Shown: piece by piece, positions 24,363 to 36,153 of the stretch
Layout: each line of letters begins with the position of its first letter
Numbering within the stretch: position 1 is the stretch's first letter
Assembly: GCF_050948215.1 (NCBI RefSeq)
Contig: NC_135165.1
Coordinates: 5,926,501-5,990,500, forward strand
DNA length: 64,000 nucleotides
Reading direction: 5' to 3'
Source: Halictus rubicundus
Lineage: Eukaryota; Arthropoda; Insecta; Hymenoptera; Halictidae
Notes under the pieces: model-generated
Database searches by the model: none
What the model was told of the DNA's origin: nothing
The model's input: the letters and a program-made list of their open reading frames with translations, nothing else
Made by a program: the position numbers and the translations under genes

Positions 24363-25059
24363 TTCACCCTTAAGTGGACTATTGCGATCGCAGCGGCTTC
24401 ATTTCAATTCATGTTGATGACGATTTAAAGCACACTGATACAAGTATTTGTAGGTCTTCGTAAGATTTTAGTATCCGCTATTCTGCTTTAAACCAAATTG
24501 AGAGCACGAACGGTATTTCGAGGTTCTATCAATAAAACTCAAAGTTTTATCAATTTTTTGATAAATCTAAATATAATAGAATATAAACTCGATTATTCTG
24601 AATTTCTTAAATTTTGCTGTTTAACATTTGAGTGAACTTTTGAACCGCCTCGTTTAAATTTATAATTCTTCAGTGCGTATTAGTGTAACCATTTCAAGAT
24701 GCAAGTAAACATTTATTGTCTCATTATGCTCCTTCTCCAAAATTAATTTCTGTTCACCAATTCGGTAAAAGTGAATACTAGATGTAACAGCCTAATTTGG
24801 ACCGATGCCTGTTGAACGATCGTATGTCTTGAAAGAGTAAAATATTAACAGTGTTATTAATGATATTCGGTGATTATAAATTGTGTATTGGTTTAGTTAT
24901 ATTTTGAAGAACATTTACAGTGTTATTAGTGCTACTAAGTGTCTGTGAATCATAAATTAGGACGAACCCACACGCTGGTCCAAATTTGGCTGCTCTCCTC
25001 CATATTAATTAAGTTATTATAGTTTTGGAAGCCATCTTGAAAGTCCACTTACGGGTTAA
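24363..25059. mobile_element. ~0.7-kb TTAA element with CCC ends, non-autonomous
   Basis: The left end reads TTCACCCTTAAGTGGACT. The right end, complemented, reads TTAACCCGTAAGTGGACT. The two agree at 16 of 18 bases, and partial agreement continues for about 10 more. TTAA is present on the right (25056-25059) and is TTCA on the left. TTAA followed by CCC is the signature of piggyBac-type ends. The AT-rich interior has no transposase frame, so this would be a deletion derivative or long MITE. Only one copy is recognised in the window. Confidence 0.6.
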
Positions 25060-25861
25060 TCATGGTTTCCCGAAGTTAGCGACCTGTCTTCGTCTTTAGT
25101 GTCGTTCGATCCACTTTGCAAGCGATTGTTGGATCATTCAGTGACGTCGGTGGTCTCGAGGTATGGTACGCAATGAGAGGAAAATAATAGCATTTCGAAT
25201 GCACGAGATATCATCGTGATTATTCGACCAGTGGTTCCACTTTACTCGGTTGCTGATGCGGAAACGGCGCGTCATCGCACTCGAACGATCGTCGAAACTA
25301 GATCATTAATGCGCGATAATTGAAAAATAAGGCGGGGTCTGTCGAGGCCTGCGACCGTGCACCCTCGATTGCCTTTAAATCGCATTTTTCCATTGTTTAA
25401 TCGTTCGGATCGGTACAATTAGGTCGCAGATACCAGTGACCCATTAAATTTCCGATATACGAGCCGCGGTACCGTTGCAAAAAACGGTTGGTTTAATTCG
25501 TTTCGGGGGAAACTGAAAACTGACCTGTTTCATCATAGGAACCCCCCGGCTCGAGTTCTATGTACAAATTCGCATCGCTGTGAATCGAAAACAACCGAGA
25601 CGCAGCAAATGTTAATATTCATTTTGCGCTCTTTCATCGAATCGATTCCGAATCATTAAATGTTTCAATGCTTGCCCAATTGATTCGGAACATCGAAATA
25701 CCCCTACAAAGCACGGTACTCGCCATAGCAGTTAACACAACCTCGAAAAATAATGGCGATCGCAGACATCGAGATGTTCTGTTTTCCTGTACATAATCGA
25801 TATATTTATTTCAGTACATTATTTCAGTAAAATTTTACTCGAAATACGGAACACGACAAGA
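25060..25861. other. Gene-free stretch between two TTAA elements
   Basis: Mixed composition, with no gene or repeat recognised. Confidence 0.4.
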
Positions 25862-26111
25862 TTAACCCTTAGCACTCGAACGGCGACTGTAAGGCACCAC
25901 TAAAAATTTCTATATCATTATTCGCAATATTTTTTACATTATTAAATCTGTTTGTATTCAATAAATTTTACGAAACATTTCAGTATTGTACGAGTAAATT
26001 CCACCATTTTCGCATGTATAACACGAAAAAATATATATACGAGGGAAATATTCTAGGTAGGAAGAAATGTTTCATTTTGAAGTTAAAATACCTTCGAGTG
26101 CAAAGGGTTAA
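25862..26111. mobile_element. TTAA MITE, family 2 (CCCTTWGCACTCGAA ends)
   Basis: An element of 242 bp between TTAA at 25862-25865 and TTAA at 26108-26111. The left end is CCCTTAGCACTCGAA. The right end complemented is CCCTTTGCACTCGAA, an inverted repeat with one mismatch in 15. The interior shares long stretches with the copies at 50208 and 57454, such as GTATTGTACGAGTAAAT, TATAACACGAAAAA and GGAAGAAATGTTTC. No coding capacity. TTAA plus CCC ends point to piggyBac-type mobilisation. Confidence 0.85.
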
Positions 26112-26834
26112 GTTCATCTAAAAATGAAATAATGTAGCGGAACATCGATTTCACGTGCAGATAAATCAACGCTCAGTTGTTTCAGTCAAATGAGACAATA
26201 TATTGTTCGAAACTGCATTTTCTAAAGATATTGATCGTGCAACGCCCGAGGCTGGTTTAAATTTGGCAGAGATGCCTTCCGGTTAAATGTAATTCAATTC
26301 AGCTACATCACCGGGTCTGTTTAATGGATATTTTCCTTATTTCTTATCTCGGACGGGTCTCGGCGGCTCTGTTTATCCAATTACAGGCCTGATCCTTAAA
26401 CAATGATACCGGTGACGTTTAAATAATGATCGAACGTCGCGCGACCCCCCGGCGAGCCGTGGGATCAGGTGCGCTAAAGAAAACTACCCCTAGAAATGGA
26501 TTGGACCGAATTCCGGAGAGCCTCGAGGTCGATTAGGGTGAAACCAAACGGGAGATACGAGAGATTTCCCAGGGAGAGGCGACCGTGGAGCATCGACGTC
26601 GATTTACGGAACGGCGTTTCTATTGCTCGGCCATTTTGTTCAATCTTTCTGGCTGTTCGCGAAAACAGCAGCGTCTGACGCCGCGCATTAACATTTCCAT
26701 CGAGCTCTCCGCCGCCATTATACGGAGAAACGATTCCAAAGATTGCAAAGATCGATCATGCGAATTTAACCCTTATGCCAATACCTGGGTACCTGACCAC
26801 CCACTTTCTTTTTACTCATTAACGTTTTCGTTGG
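26112..26834. other. Gene-free stretch
   Basis: No gene recognised. TTAACCCTTATGCC near 26767 looks like an isolated end of another TTAA element, just left of the MITE at 26835. Confidence 0.4.
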
Positions 26835-27040
26835 CTAGACTGCGGATCTTTATGCAAAATAAAAAATATTTGCATTGATTGCAAGACACAGGAGCGAAAT
26901 AAAAATTTCTTTCTTCTCTTAATGATTTTATTAAACTAAAACCAATACGCTGGTGCCCTGAAATCATTTCAATATGTCCAATGCTTTAAATTGTGCTTAC
27001 CCATTTTTTTTTCATGAATGCATAAAATCCGCAGTCTAGC
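26835..27040. mobile_element. MITE, family 3 (CTAGACTGCGGAT ends)
   Basis: A ~206-bp element with inverted ends. The left end reads CTAGACTGCGGATCTTTATG. The right end TGCATAAAATCCGCAGTCTAG is its near-complement. The interior is AT-rich with no open frame. A second copy follows at 27101-27276 and a third is at 54331-54536. Loose ends of the same family occur near 5150, 5880, 45180 and 52030. The superfamily is unknown; the target duplication cannot be fixed from these copies. Confidence 0.75.
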
Positions 27041-27100
27041 GATCACAGGTTAATTTTAAACGTCATTTTATATCGTAGAAAATTTTGGTTACTACACAAG

Positions 27101-27276
27101 TAGACTGCAGATTTTTATGCGAAATAAAAGCGTTCTACCTTAATCGCAACAAACCGGAGCAAAGTATAAATTTATTTCCCTTCTTAATTTATTCGACAGG
27201 ATGAAAGTAACGCGCCAATATTGTTATATGTTCCTCCTACTCATTTTCGTCATAAGTGCACAAAATCCGCAGTTTA
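27101..27276. mobile_element. MITE, family 3, second copy in tandem orientation
   Basis: The left end is TAGACTGCAGATTTTTATGC and the right end carries GTGCACAAAATCCGCAGTTTA. It lies 60 bp downstream of the copy at 26835-27040 in the same orientation. The interiors of the two share GGAGC and AAATTT-type phrases in the same order, so the pair may be a local duplication rather than two independent insertions. Confidence 0.65.
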
Positions 27277-27982
27277 TCTTTCAGCCGCAGTTATTTTCGT
27301 TTCACTGTTTCATTGTGGATGAATCATCCAGCGAATCAAAAATAAAAACTGACCCAACGTTGTTCACTAATTACTATTGATGAGTATTTTGGATGAAACG
27401 CGCAAAGCCGATCGATCAGGCGAATTTCCCGAGACGCCATGATCTCCTGGCACGGTTTGCTCGAGCGGAGACGAAAAAGCGAATTCCGCGGGAGTTTTTA
27501 GCACGCTGCCGAACACCCGGGAGATGTATTTAAAACGCGGGAGAAGTCGCATCCGCCGGAACTTTTTCGCGGTGTTTCCTCCAGCCGGAACAACGAACCG
27601 GGGCAACTTTAATCGAACGATCCGCGAATCGCGGACAACAAATTGCACGCTGGAACCGCGCGTTTCCGCTCGACCCGCCGCTAAACAATCCCGAAAAGCA
27701 TATTTTATCGGGCGCTCGTCAGGCAAGCCGGAAGCCGACGTAACAAATTTTTGTTTTTCTGTGTTCCGCGAAATAATGAAACCCGGGAGTGACGGGCATC
27801 CGATCGGTCGAATCGATGTCGTTACTCTGTCGGTTGTTCCTGTTTTTTACTGACCGAATTGTAAATAAGACTAGACAGAATAAACGATGGCTGGCAGCGA
27901 TGAGAAATGTGTTTGCTCTGTGAAACGTTTGAATATGTTCGAAATAATACTGGGAGGAATATTATTAACATACAGCGTCGCA
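27277..27982. other. Gene-free stretch
   Basis: GC-rich at 27400-27800, with paired frames on both strands but no domain. No repeat recognised. Confidence 0.4.
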
Positions 27983-27984
27983 CT

Positions 27985-28789
27985 GTAACGCAGTTACATA
28001 AAATATAACACTTTAAAATAACAGGATTCAATTTATTCAGATTTCGCAGAATTTTTATAGTATTAAGTATGTGTTAAAACTTTCTCAAGAAAATATTTTT
28101 TGAGAAAGTCAGAGATCCGTCATTTCGACTATCAAAAATTTTACATTGACGGTGATAAGAACGCTTCGCGTTGTATTAGCGTTAAATTATAACACAGTTA
28201 CATAAAATATAACACTTTTAAGTAACAGGATTCAATTTATTCAGATTTCGCAGAATTTTTATAGTATTATGTGCTAAAACTTTCTCAGGAAAATATTTCT
28301 CGAGAAAATCAGAGATCCGTCATTTTGACTATCAAAAATGTTACATTGACGGTGATAAGAGCGCTTCGCGTTGTATTAGCGTTAAATTGTAACACAGTTA
28401 CATAAAATATAACACTTTTAAGTAACAGGATTCAATTTATTCAGGTTTCGCAGAATTTTTATAGTATTATGTGCTAAAACTTCCTCAAGAAAATATTTCT
28501 TGAGAAAATCAGAGATCCGTCATTTTGACTATTGAAGATCTTACATTGGTGGTGATAAGAGCGCTTCGCGTTGTATTAGCGTTAAATTGTAACACAGTTA
28601 CATAAAATATAACACCTTAAAGTAACAGGATTCAATTTATTCAGATTTCGCAGAATTTTTATAGTATTATGTGCCAAAACTTTCTCAAGAAAATATTTCT
28701 CGAGAAAATCAGAGATCCGTCATTTTGACTATCAAAAATGTTACATTGACGGTGATAAGAGCGCTTCGCGTTGTATTAGCGTTAAATTG
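27985..28789. repeat. ~200-bp tandem array, four units, MITE-related
   Basis: CAGTTACATAAAATATAACA starts at 27991, 28195, 28395 and 28595, giving periods of 204, 200 and 200. Each unit ends GCGTTGTATTAGCGTTAAAT; the last ends at about 28789. Units differ at only a few positions. The unit core (AGGATTCAATTTATT, ATTATGTGCTAAA, GATCCGTCATTTTGAC, then a GTTAA end) lines up in order and spacing with the family 1 MITE interior at 37561-37778 and 58706-58867. The array therefore seems to be a MITE relative amplified in tandem. Unit length is not a multiple of 3 and there is no open frame through it. Confidence 0.85.
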
Positions 28790-31700
28790 CAGCTTGGAAA
28801 ACGATAAATCCACTTGTTAAACACACTAGACGGTTTCGCCGTGCATCAGCTGTACTTTGCCAGCGGAACAGGAGGTTAGAGAGCGCAGCATCCCAGATTT
28901 TCGCGTGATCAAATAGAATAATAGAGTCCGGGAGCAGCGGGCGATTCGGGGGAGCCGGCAAGAAATTGAGAATCACGTTTCCTCATCAAAATTACATCGA
29001 CGTTCGCGTGCAAGATGCACGATATATTCAACAAACGCCGTAGACAAAGCCGGGCCGCGCGGCAGCGTTACCAAACTATACAACATACATTTTGACAAGT
29101 TCCAGTTTCGCTTCGCAAGCAGCCGGAAATTGAACGTACATACACACGCTCCTTAGGAATCTCGTTTAATGAAATGTCAATATCCGTGACCGAGGCTTTG
29201 GTCTTGCAGACTACCTGTGTTTCCTGTTACCCCGGCGCGCAGAGCCGAGCCGGATTCCCGGCGACGTAGTTTTCCCGTGCTTTGAAGACAAACCGGCAAC
29301 GCGACAGAACGGATTTGCGCGTAGACAGACGGAACATTGTTTGCGACAATATTTTACAAAGTCCTCGCACCCCCTCCCTCGCGGCTCCCAGGATTAATTA
29401 TTTCAGCCGATAATCGCACCACTTTAAATCGCTTCGACGCGATCGATATCACTGGGCCGAACAAAACGAGAATATATTGTGCCATTACATTAAATGATAT
29501 CAAACATGAATACTGTCCGTATTGTCAGAATATTTGTACGCCACTTGGTGTGTATGTGGGGTGTATGTTTATTAATAATATTTATTTTTTCATGTGGTGC
29601 CCGCATTGAGGTTCTGGAAAATCGTTTACCGACTTTTGTTGACGCAAAATACCACCATGAAAAACATCTCTGAATAACACGTATCGTAATCGTGATCGAA
29701 ATTCTCAATTATAGTAGCTCAAATTGTTTGACACTTTCCTCTATATTTACAATTTATTTTCAACCCTGGTGTTAAATCTGTGGGGCCCAGAAATTGAATT
29801 TGTATTGTTTTATTATTTCCTGAGATTCTTGTTGTTTAAACCACTACTTTACAGAACTACTTTAAATTTGCATTGTGCGAATTGATCGAAAACGGAACGA
29901 AACGAATTTTTGCGAAGAGCTCCGAATTTTGACAAGAAGCGTAAACGAAAAAATCGATACGTTCGACCCGAGTGCTGGCGAGTTAAATCTGCAAAATGCG
30001 CAATGATTTTCGCATCAGCTGAATGGGATGGTCCGCGCGAATGGCAGCTCGCCTATTCGGGCCAGCTGGAGCTGTAGACGGTGGCCGGAAGTGGCGCGCT
30101 ATCGTTTCAAGGGCATGGCGCGTCCAAGGTCCGTTCCTTTTGTAGACGGCCGGTATTTCACGGGCAGCGTCGGAATAAAATGATAACGCTTTACATAATT
30201 CTCTTCCAGAAAGTTGCGGAGCATAAAAGCTTGGTCCCGCCTCCCCCGCGGCGCGGCATCCGGCTGGAAATCTTGGTTCGGCCTTAGTCGGCGGGATCCC
30301 CGGGCTCGCTGGGACGTAAAAGAATTCGAGCTCGTTCGATAGCACGCATGGACGGGCCCCGGTTTTATTCGTTTTATGAGGTTTGCGTGCGTCGGCGGGG
30401 AAAAACCGAGGCCGTGGCTGGGCTCTCTTTCCATCGGCATCGCATCGCGACTCGATTCGGCTCGCCTCGACCAGGCGCCGAATCAAAATGCCAGACACGT
30501 CGACGATCGCGCGGCCACCACCGACGGGATTCGTTTGACGCGCGACGATTGATCGCGGTCGAGACAGTTTCGTCTCGCCCGCCCGCGCACCGGTGCCTCC
30601 CGTCTCCCCGTCCATTACCTAATTGCTGCGCGTAAGTAATTATCGAACGATGCCGAAGACGAACCGGCTGCGATCGGCCCGTCCGCAATCGCCGAACTCG
30701 CCGGGCACCGCTGCGGTCTGGTGCGCGATTTTTTCCGAAAAATTTAATCCTTTGCGGACGAGGACTTTTTCAAATTAGTACCCCTCCGTGGGACAACTCC
30801 TTTCACAAAATTTCACTCTTGAATTTCTTTCTTTCCAATATTTATTGTTTCCCATTAACGCTTTAAACGTTTAACGTTCCAACGATCACACAGGGCGGGG
30901 CATCTAACACGAGTCACGTGAATAACTCGGTTGCTATTGGTGATAGAAAAAGAAATGCCAGAGACAATAGGCTTGGTTTCTAGGGTGACACAGTCTCGTG
31001 TTACAGTATTATTGTAGGTGGACGTGTAGAGGACGTATGAAGGTCAACTCAAAGAAAAATATTTTCCCCTGCAGGTGACCTTCAACGATCTCAAACGACC
31101 TCGAGTCGTGGATCACTAAACATAGAACAAAGTGCATATACTGGCAAATGCAAATTCTATGTGAGGAAAGAATTATTATAGAAAGAATTAATTCGGTTTC
31201 GAAATTGCAATTAGATTGTCTTGAATTTGAATAGTTTCGCGACCGACTGTATTACGATACCGCCGTTGTGTGTACACACACACCGCCGAAGCAAACTGAC
31301 TATGAATTCGCGTATACCCGATTGCCATTTGCGAAATTAAATTTCATAGCGGGTGATCGGCTGACCCCGAGGGTCACCTGCAGGTGGCCTGTCACTTTTT
31401 TATATTGAGCACCTGCAACGTCATCTTGATTATGTTCGGTTTTAATGTTTTACTATTTCCTGTATAAATGCATCCCAGTTATTCGTATATATGATAGCGT
31501 TTGTTAACCACTTGACATACTAATTAAATGAAATTCAATGTGATCAAAGATAACAATGAATTCTCGTACAAAATTCAAATAGATAATAGACAGTGCTCTA
31601 TATGTGCATATTAATTAAACGTGCACAAGACAGACGGTTAATATCCGGGGAACAATTTCTGTCCATTTAAAATATGAAAACCAACGTGGAAGCGATCGGT

Positions 31701-33203
31701 CGAATATCTTGTGCATTTCTATTTCGATGAATATACCAATGATTGATCGAAACGGTCACGCAGGAATTTGACAGCGGTTTCTCCGCACGGAGATAAATGA
31801 AATTTTATATTTTGCCACGTATATGTATATATCATGTATTTCCTCATTACAGTGGTCATTACAGCGAGAATAATTATTTCATAATAATTACAATATCCAA
31901 ATTAGTGGTTGAATAATAAAACAGCGTCCAGTTGTGTGTCGCCGTTAATGCAGTTGGACGGTCCGCGAGCTGGACGTTATAATTTATACGATACCGTTTT
32001 CAATGGTGATCGATGATGCCGGAATGATTTCGGAAACAAAAACAGGAAGACCGGTCGGTCGTGTTTCGGTTGCCGAAAGAATGCAGCCAAGTATTTCGGG
32101 GCAGAATTGTTTGCATGTAACCGCTTAATGCGAAACCCGTCCGCGCTGGTTACCAACGATGGCCATTTATGAAATTAAATTTGATGGTCTGCGGTCGGCC
32201 AGCTGCCATTGGTATATTCGAGTCGACGGTGAATTTCCGCGGGATAACAACGATCGTTTCAGGCGGTCACCATGGCCAGGGATCAGGAGTCGCGCGGCAG
32301 AGGGATTATTTGTTCATTTGCGAAACGTTCCCGCGATCGAACATTTTCCGCGGCTAATTCTCGATCGAAACCCCGACCAGACATTCCGCTCTGTTTAAAA
32401 GCCAGAGGCCAGCTGTTCGGCGTCGCGTTTCCGTCAATTTTCAAAAACATCCGCGAACTCGAATGATCTGCTGCTGCTCGAGTCAGGGTCACAGGTAATG
32501 ATAATCCAATGATCATCCCTTGCAATTGTTCAAGCAAACGTTTGATTCGAGAGGACTCTCTCTAACAGCTTCCAGTAATAATAATTCCTGTAATTCAGCT
32601 GACAGCCGGACAGAAAAATTGGCGAACATAGAGCAAACATCTACGAACGGTTCTGTAAAATTTCGTAAACATTTTTTAATATAATCGCGAAAGGAGCCAA
32701 GGAAGAGGATATCGATGTATACAGGACACGTGGGTTAACGATCATTGTCCGCATCGTCGGGAAAGTATTTCAGCGTTTAATTTGAGAGACAAACGTCGAC
32801 TTTCCCAACGAATCCTACGTGCCCACACCCTGCACGCTCCGCGCGGTAAAAAAAGCACAGTTTGTCGTCGATTGTCTGACGTCCGCGTTAGACGACAGCG
32901 CAAGGGCGAATTCCCATGGCGGCGATACTTTTCAGGCAACGGGCCAACGAGAACGGGTACACAGATGCGTACGCGGCGCGTAATTAAATAAAAAGTCCAT
33001 CAGTTATAGTGGCGCTCCTCGGCCGTTGTCGGGCGCCGACAGGATCAAGGACTCGCGGGAGTTTAGGCGAAGCCATCGCTATCGATCTTCCATTATCTGC
33101 GAACGCAATTTCTGCGAATGAAATGGACCGGTGACCAAACGAAATGGGTCCATCTCATCTTTGAATGTTTTTAGAAATTATCAGCATAATTTCAAAAATA
33201 TTA
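28790..33203. other. Gene-free stretch
   Basis: No gene recognised. Positions 30050-30720 are very GC- and CpG-rich and generate a 210-codon minus-strand frame (29983-30615) with compositional bias only. Positions 30740-31100 hold short phrases resembling ends of TTAA elements (TTTAATCCTTTGCGGACGA at 30747). Positions 31400-32000 are AT-rich. Confidence 0.4.
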
Positions 33204-33797
33204 CGGGGACCCATAAGTAATCAATTACTTTGGAATCTGAAACACAGTTTGTAGTAAATTCAAGTTTTAATTTATTAATTTACGAATATTCTTGTTGATC
33301 TCAGATAATTGTTTCTCGCGGTACACATATTAATTTCCTATATGCCTTTCCCATTTCGTGTAAGTGCCTTTGTATAGTTGACCATGTGTGGCTTTTCGAT
33401 AATTCTTGTATACTTAATTTTGGATCAGCTTCCACTAGAGATTTTAGGGTGTCAGAGAGATCATAATCACTAGCAGCAAACCTTCTGAACCAACATTGAC
33501 ACTTGTTCACCTTCAATACATCTCCATATACATCGCAAATTTTCTTTGTTGTTACCGTTGCATTAAATCCTGCATGAAAATGAAAAAGTATGCAATGGCG
33601 AATATGATGCTCGGAAGGTACGGACGCCGCCATTTTATTACAGGGTTGTAAAAAGAAATTATACTTTTTAGAATATTTTGAGCACAGATTGCTGTACCGA
33701 AAACTGTAAAAGAATACGCGTTTCCTCTTCAACGATCGGTACAGAACTAAAGGTAAAACAAATTCTTTGGAAATAATTGATTACTTATGGGTGCCCC
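33204..33797 (-). mobile_element. Mariner deletion derivative, copy B (594 bp)
   Basis: Both ends are present. The left begins CGGGGACCCATAAGTAATCA. The right, complemented, begins GGGGCACCCATAAGTAATCA. Both are flanked by TA (33202-33203 and 33798-33799), the mariner target duplication. The element reads on the minus strand and keeps its 5' untranslated region and the N-terminal DNA-binding half of a transposase, but the whole catalytic domain has been deleted. An intact relative would be about 1.3 kb. It could be mobilised only in trans. Confidence 0.85.
33301..33633 (-). pseudogene. Mariner transposase N-terminal half, catalytic part deleted
   Basis: The start is the ATG at 33633-33631 (MAASVPSEHHIR). 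Residues of about 8-60 form the first helix-turn-helix region, with EHHIRHCILFHFHAG and the WFRRF motif. A second helix-turn-helix follows, with LSIQELS and TIQRHLHEMGKAYR. The normal family sequence would then run through three catalytic Asp residues for ~200 more residues. Here the frame stops 11 residues after GKAYR. The truncated product might bind the element's ends but cannot cut. Whether it is expressed is unknown. Confidence 0.8.
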
Positions 33798-33799
33798 TA

Positions 33800-35125
33800 A
33801 GATATATCACCGGGTGAACTGTATCGTTTGACAAATGCGTTTAATGTGGGAACAGTCGTTTTTATCGAGACGTTCCGCCGGCGACGCGTTCAACAGCTTC
33901 AATTTCAGTCCGCACGAAAGCGCCGTAAATCTGGAAATTACGTTATCGACGATTCCGACGGCGGAAACCAGTGAACCTGATGCGTTCTCCTCGCTGCATT
34001 TCGACAAGATCGGGGCCGTTATGAGTTCGAGGAACGGGCACCGCATTAAAAGACCGGGGGCCCCGGTGGCTCCTCGCCATATTTATGGTTCGCGATCCAT
34101 ACGTCTGTCTGGCCGAGAGAGCGCAGACTGGCTGGATACCTCCGAGCAAGATGTTCATGCTGAAAAATCTAGTGAATAAGTAGATGCTAAGCAGTTTCTC
34201 GAACTAACTTTAAATGGGAAGCGCACGGTGAAATATTTGTGTAGTACAAGGGAAATTTATGTTCGCGGAGGGGCCGGGGATCTTTAAAAAGTTTTATCAA
34301 AAGTGTTTTACATTGCTTAAACGTTCGTCGGCCTTTCTGATGTCTGTGTTTCCGACGGCGGGCAGGCGTTCAAGACAAATTTCACTTTGAAACTGCACCG
34401 GAACTTTAATTATTTCGCTCTCGAACGAAAACTGGCTATCGTTCCAATTACACCGTGATCTGTTTGTAAATTTACGAAATAACGTGCCCATAGTAACCCT
34501 CTAACGTGGCCATGCACAATTTTATGATTGATCATGTTTAGCACTATTCGCTGCTTTATTTATCAATTTTTTAGTCACGTTAGTTTTGCTGTTGTTTCAA
34601 TGGCTATTCGTTTCATTAGTCACCAGACACCGTGTAGTTAATCGACAATTTTGATACTGTGTACTATTCGTTACATATCGAACAGTAAACTAACCCTTCT
34701 AATATATCAAAAATCTCAAGTAGTTCGAATCAATTATAAGACAGTCGTCCTGTCTCGAGGAGAGTGCGCGAAGACTTGTTCGACAGACTGTATGGCCCGA
34801 AAAGAAACAAGGAAGCTAATAAGAGGAACATGGAACGACGGTATCTCTGAGGTGAAAGCACGCGATACTTTCTCCTGGCAGACATAAAATTTCCGAGCAA
34901 ATGTGCGCAAATTATCGGTTCGAGGAGACGGCAACAGATTATTTCCGCGATGGCCGGGCGAGACAATTTTCGCGTCCGATGGGAAATAAGTAGTCCTCCT
35001 CGAGTACTTATCGGGATTCATTTAAGTCGGGCGATGCCTGCTGGTAATATGAATACAGAGGACCAGCTATAAGCGGCTTTAGTTGCGCCGGCTGGCATCG
35101 GAGAGTGGAAAACTTGTTTCGACAC

Positions 35126-35128
<3 letters not shown>
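33800..35128. other. Gene-free stretch
   Basis: No gene or repeat recognised. Short opposing open frames at 33835-34179 and 34651-35021 have no domain. Confidence 0.4.
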
Positions 35129-35211
<83 letters not shown>

Positions 35212-35213
35212 GA
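35129..35213. repeat. Compound (AT)n(GA)n microsatellite
   Basis: About 48 bp of AT repeat (35129-35176) runs directly into about 37 bp of GA repeat with one GG interruption. The Tyr-Ile and Arg-Glu runs in the crossing open frames are artefacts of these repeats. Confidence 0.95.
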
Positions 35214-35987
35214 TGGTTGGAGGGTGGCGAATAACAATAATGCGGCGGAAGGGGGTGTTCGAAAGAAAACAGGAACGCGTAAGAGTTCCCGATGGTAAGT
35301 TGTGTTGCGAAAAACCCCGGAGGATTCGAAACGGCGCGGCGCCGCCCCCGTTCCACCCCGATATCAGATCTGTACGTGTATTTGTACAGTATTAAAGCTT
35401 GAAACTCGGCAGCGCCCGGGAGTTTTAAGCCCCGAAAGTTCCTGTCCTCCTTTCAGTATTTATGCTACGCGTATTTCAAGAGCTTTTGTCCGCAGGCCCC
35501 GGCAAAGCTCATTGGGTTAGTCAAACACATTTATCACTCGCCGGACTTCTGTGCACCGCACAACCTACGGTTCGACGTGTATACATTTATTTTACAGGCG
35601 TACATGCTCGCGGGGACGGATCCACATTGTCCGCCCACCCACACCCCCGAAACACTGCGAGGACGGACTCTATGAAATTTTCTACACGACCCCTCAGCGA
35701 CGCCCCCGGAACCCTTTACGATTCCAGGGCTCGCGCAGAACCGAACTATAATTGCTCGCTAACCGTTCTCTGTGATCTAGGCCAGCTTGTTGCGTTCGAT
35801 CCTGCGTCAGATTCAGCCTGATTCTCGTAATACATTTGGAAAATGAAGCGCAATGGATGCAAGAAATAGCTGAACACTCTGTGGATTTTTAGGAGTCCAA
35901 AATGGTCGGTATTCGAACTTACAGTTTCCCTTAAAACTGTTCTTTCGCCGTTTCATTGAGCTTTGTTTGAAAACTGTATTCTCAATT
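35214..35987. other. Gene-free stretch
   Basis: GC-rich to about 35820, with no gene or repeat recognised. Confidence 0.4.
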
Positions 35988-36153
35988 TTAACACTAGGTT
36001 TACACAGCACTAAAACTGAGTATTTTACATTACCTTACAAACATAAGAAGCCATTTTGTAAATAATATATACCCACAGAAATAAAGTTGAGTAATTCTAC
36101 ATAGATCTTCACAATTGTCAATAATATTGAAAATATTGGAACTCTAGTGTTAA
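35988..36153. mobile_element. TTAA MITE, family 1
   Basis: A 166-bp copy. The left end is TTAACACTAGGTTTAC and the right end is CTCTAGTGTTAA. The interior AGCCATTTTGTAAATAATAT followed by ACCCA matches 1-148 and 51783-51989. It is shorter than its sisters, so some interior is lost. Non-coding. Confidence 0.8.

Noticed and set aside
29983..30615. 210-codon minus-strand open frame
   Set aside because: It sits in a CpG-dense block with long frames on both strands, has an Arg/Pro/Ala-heavy composition, shows no motif, and has no splice or promoter context.
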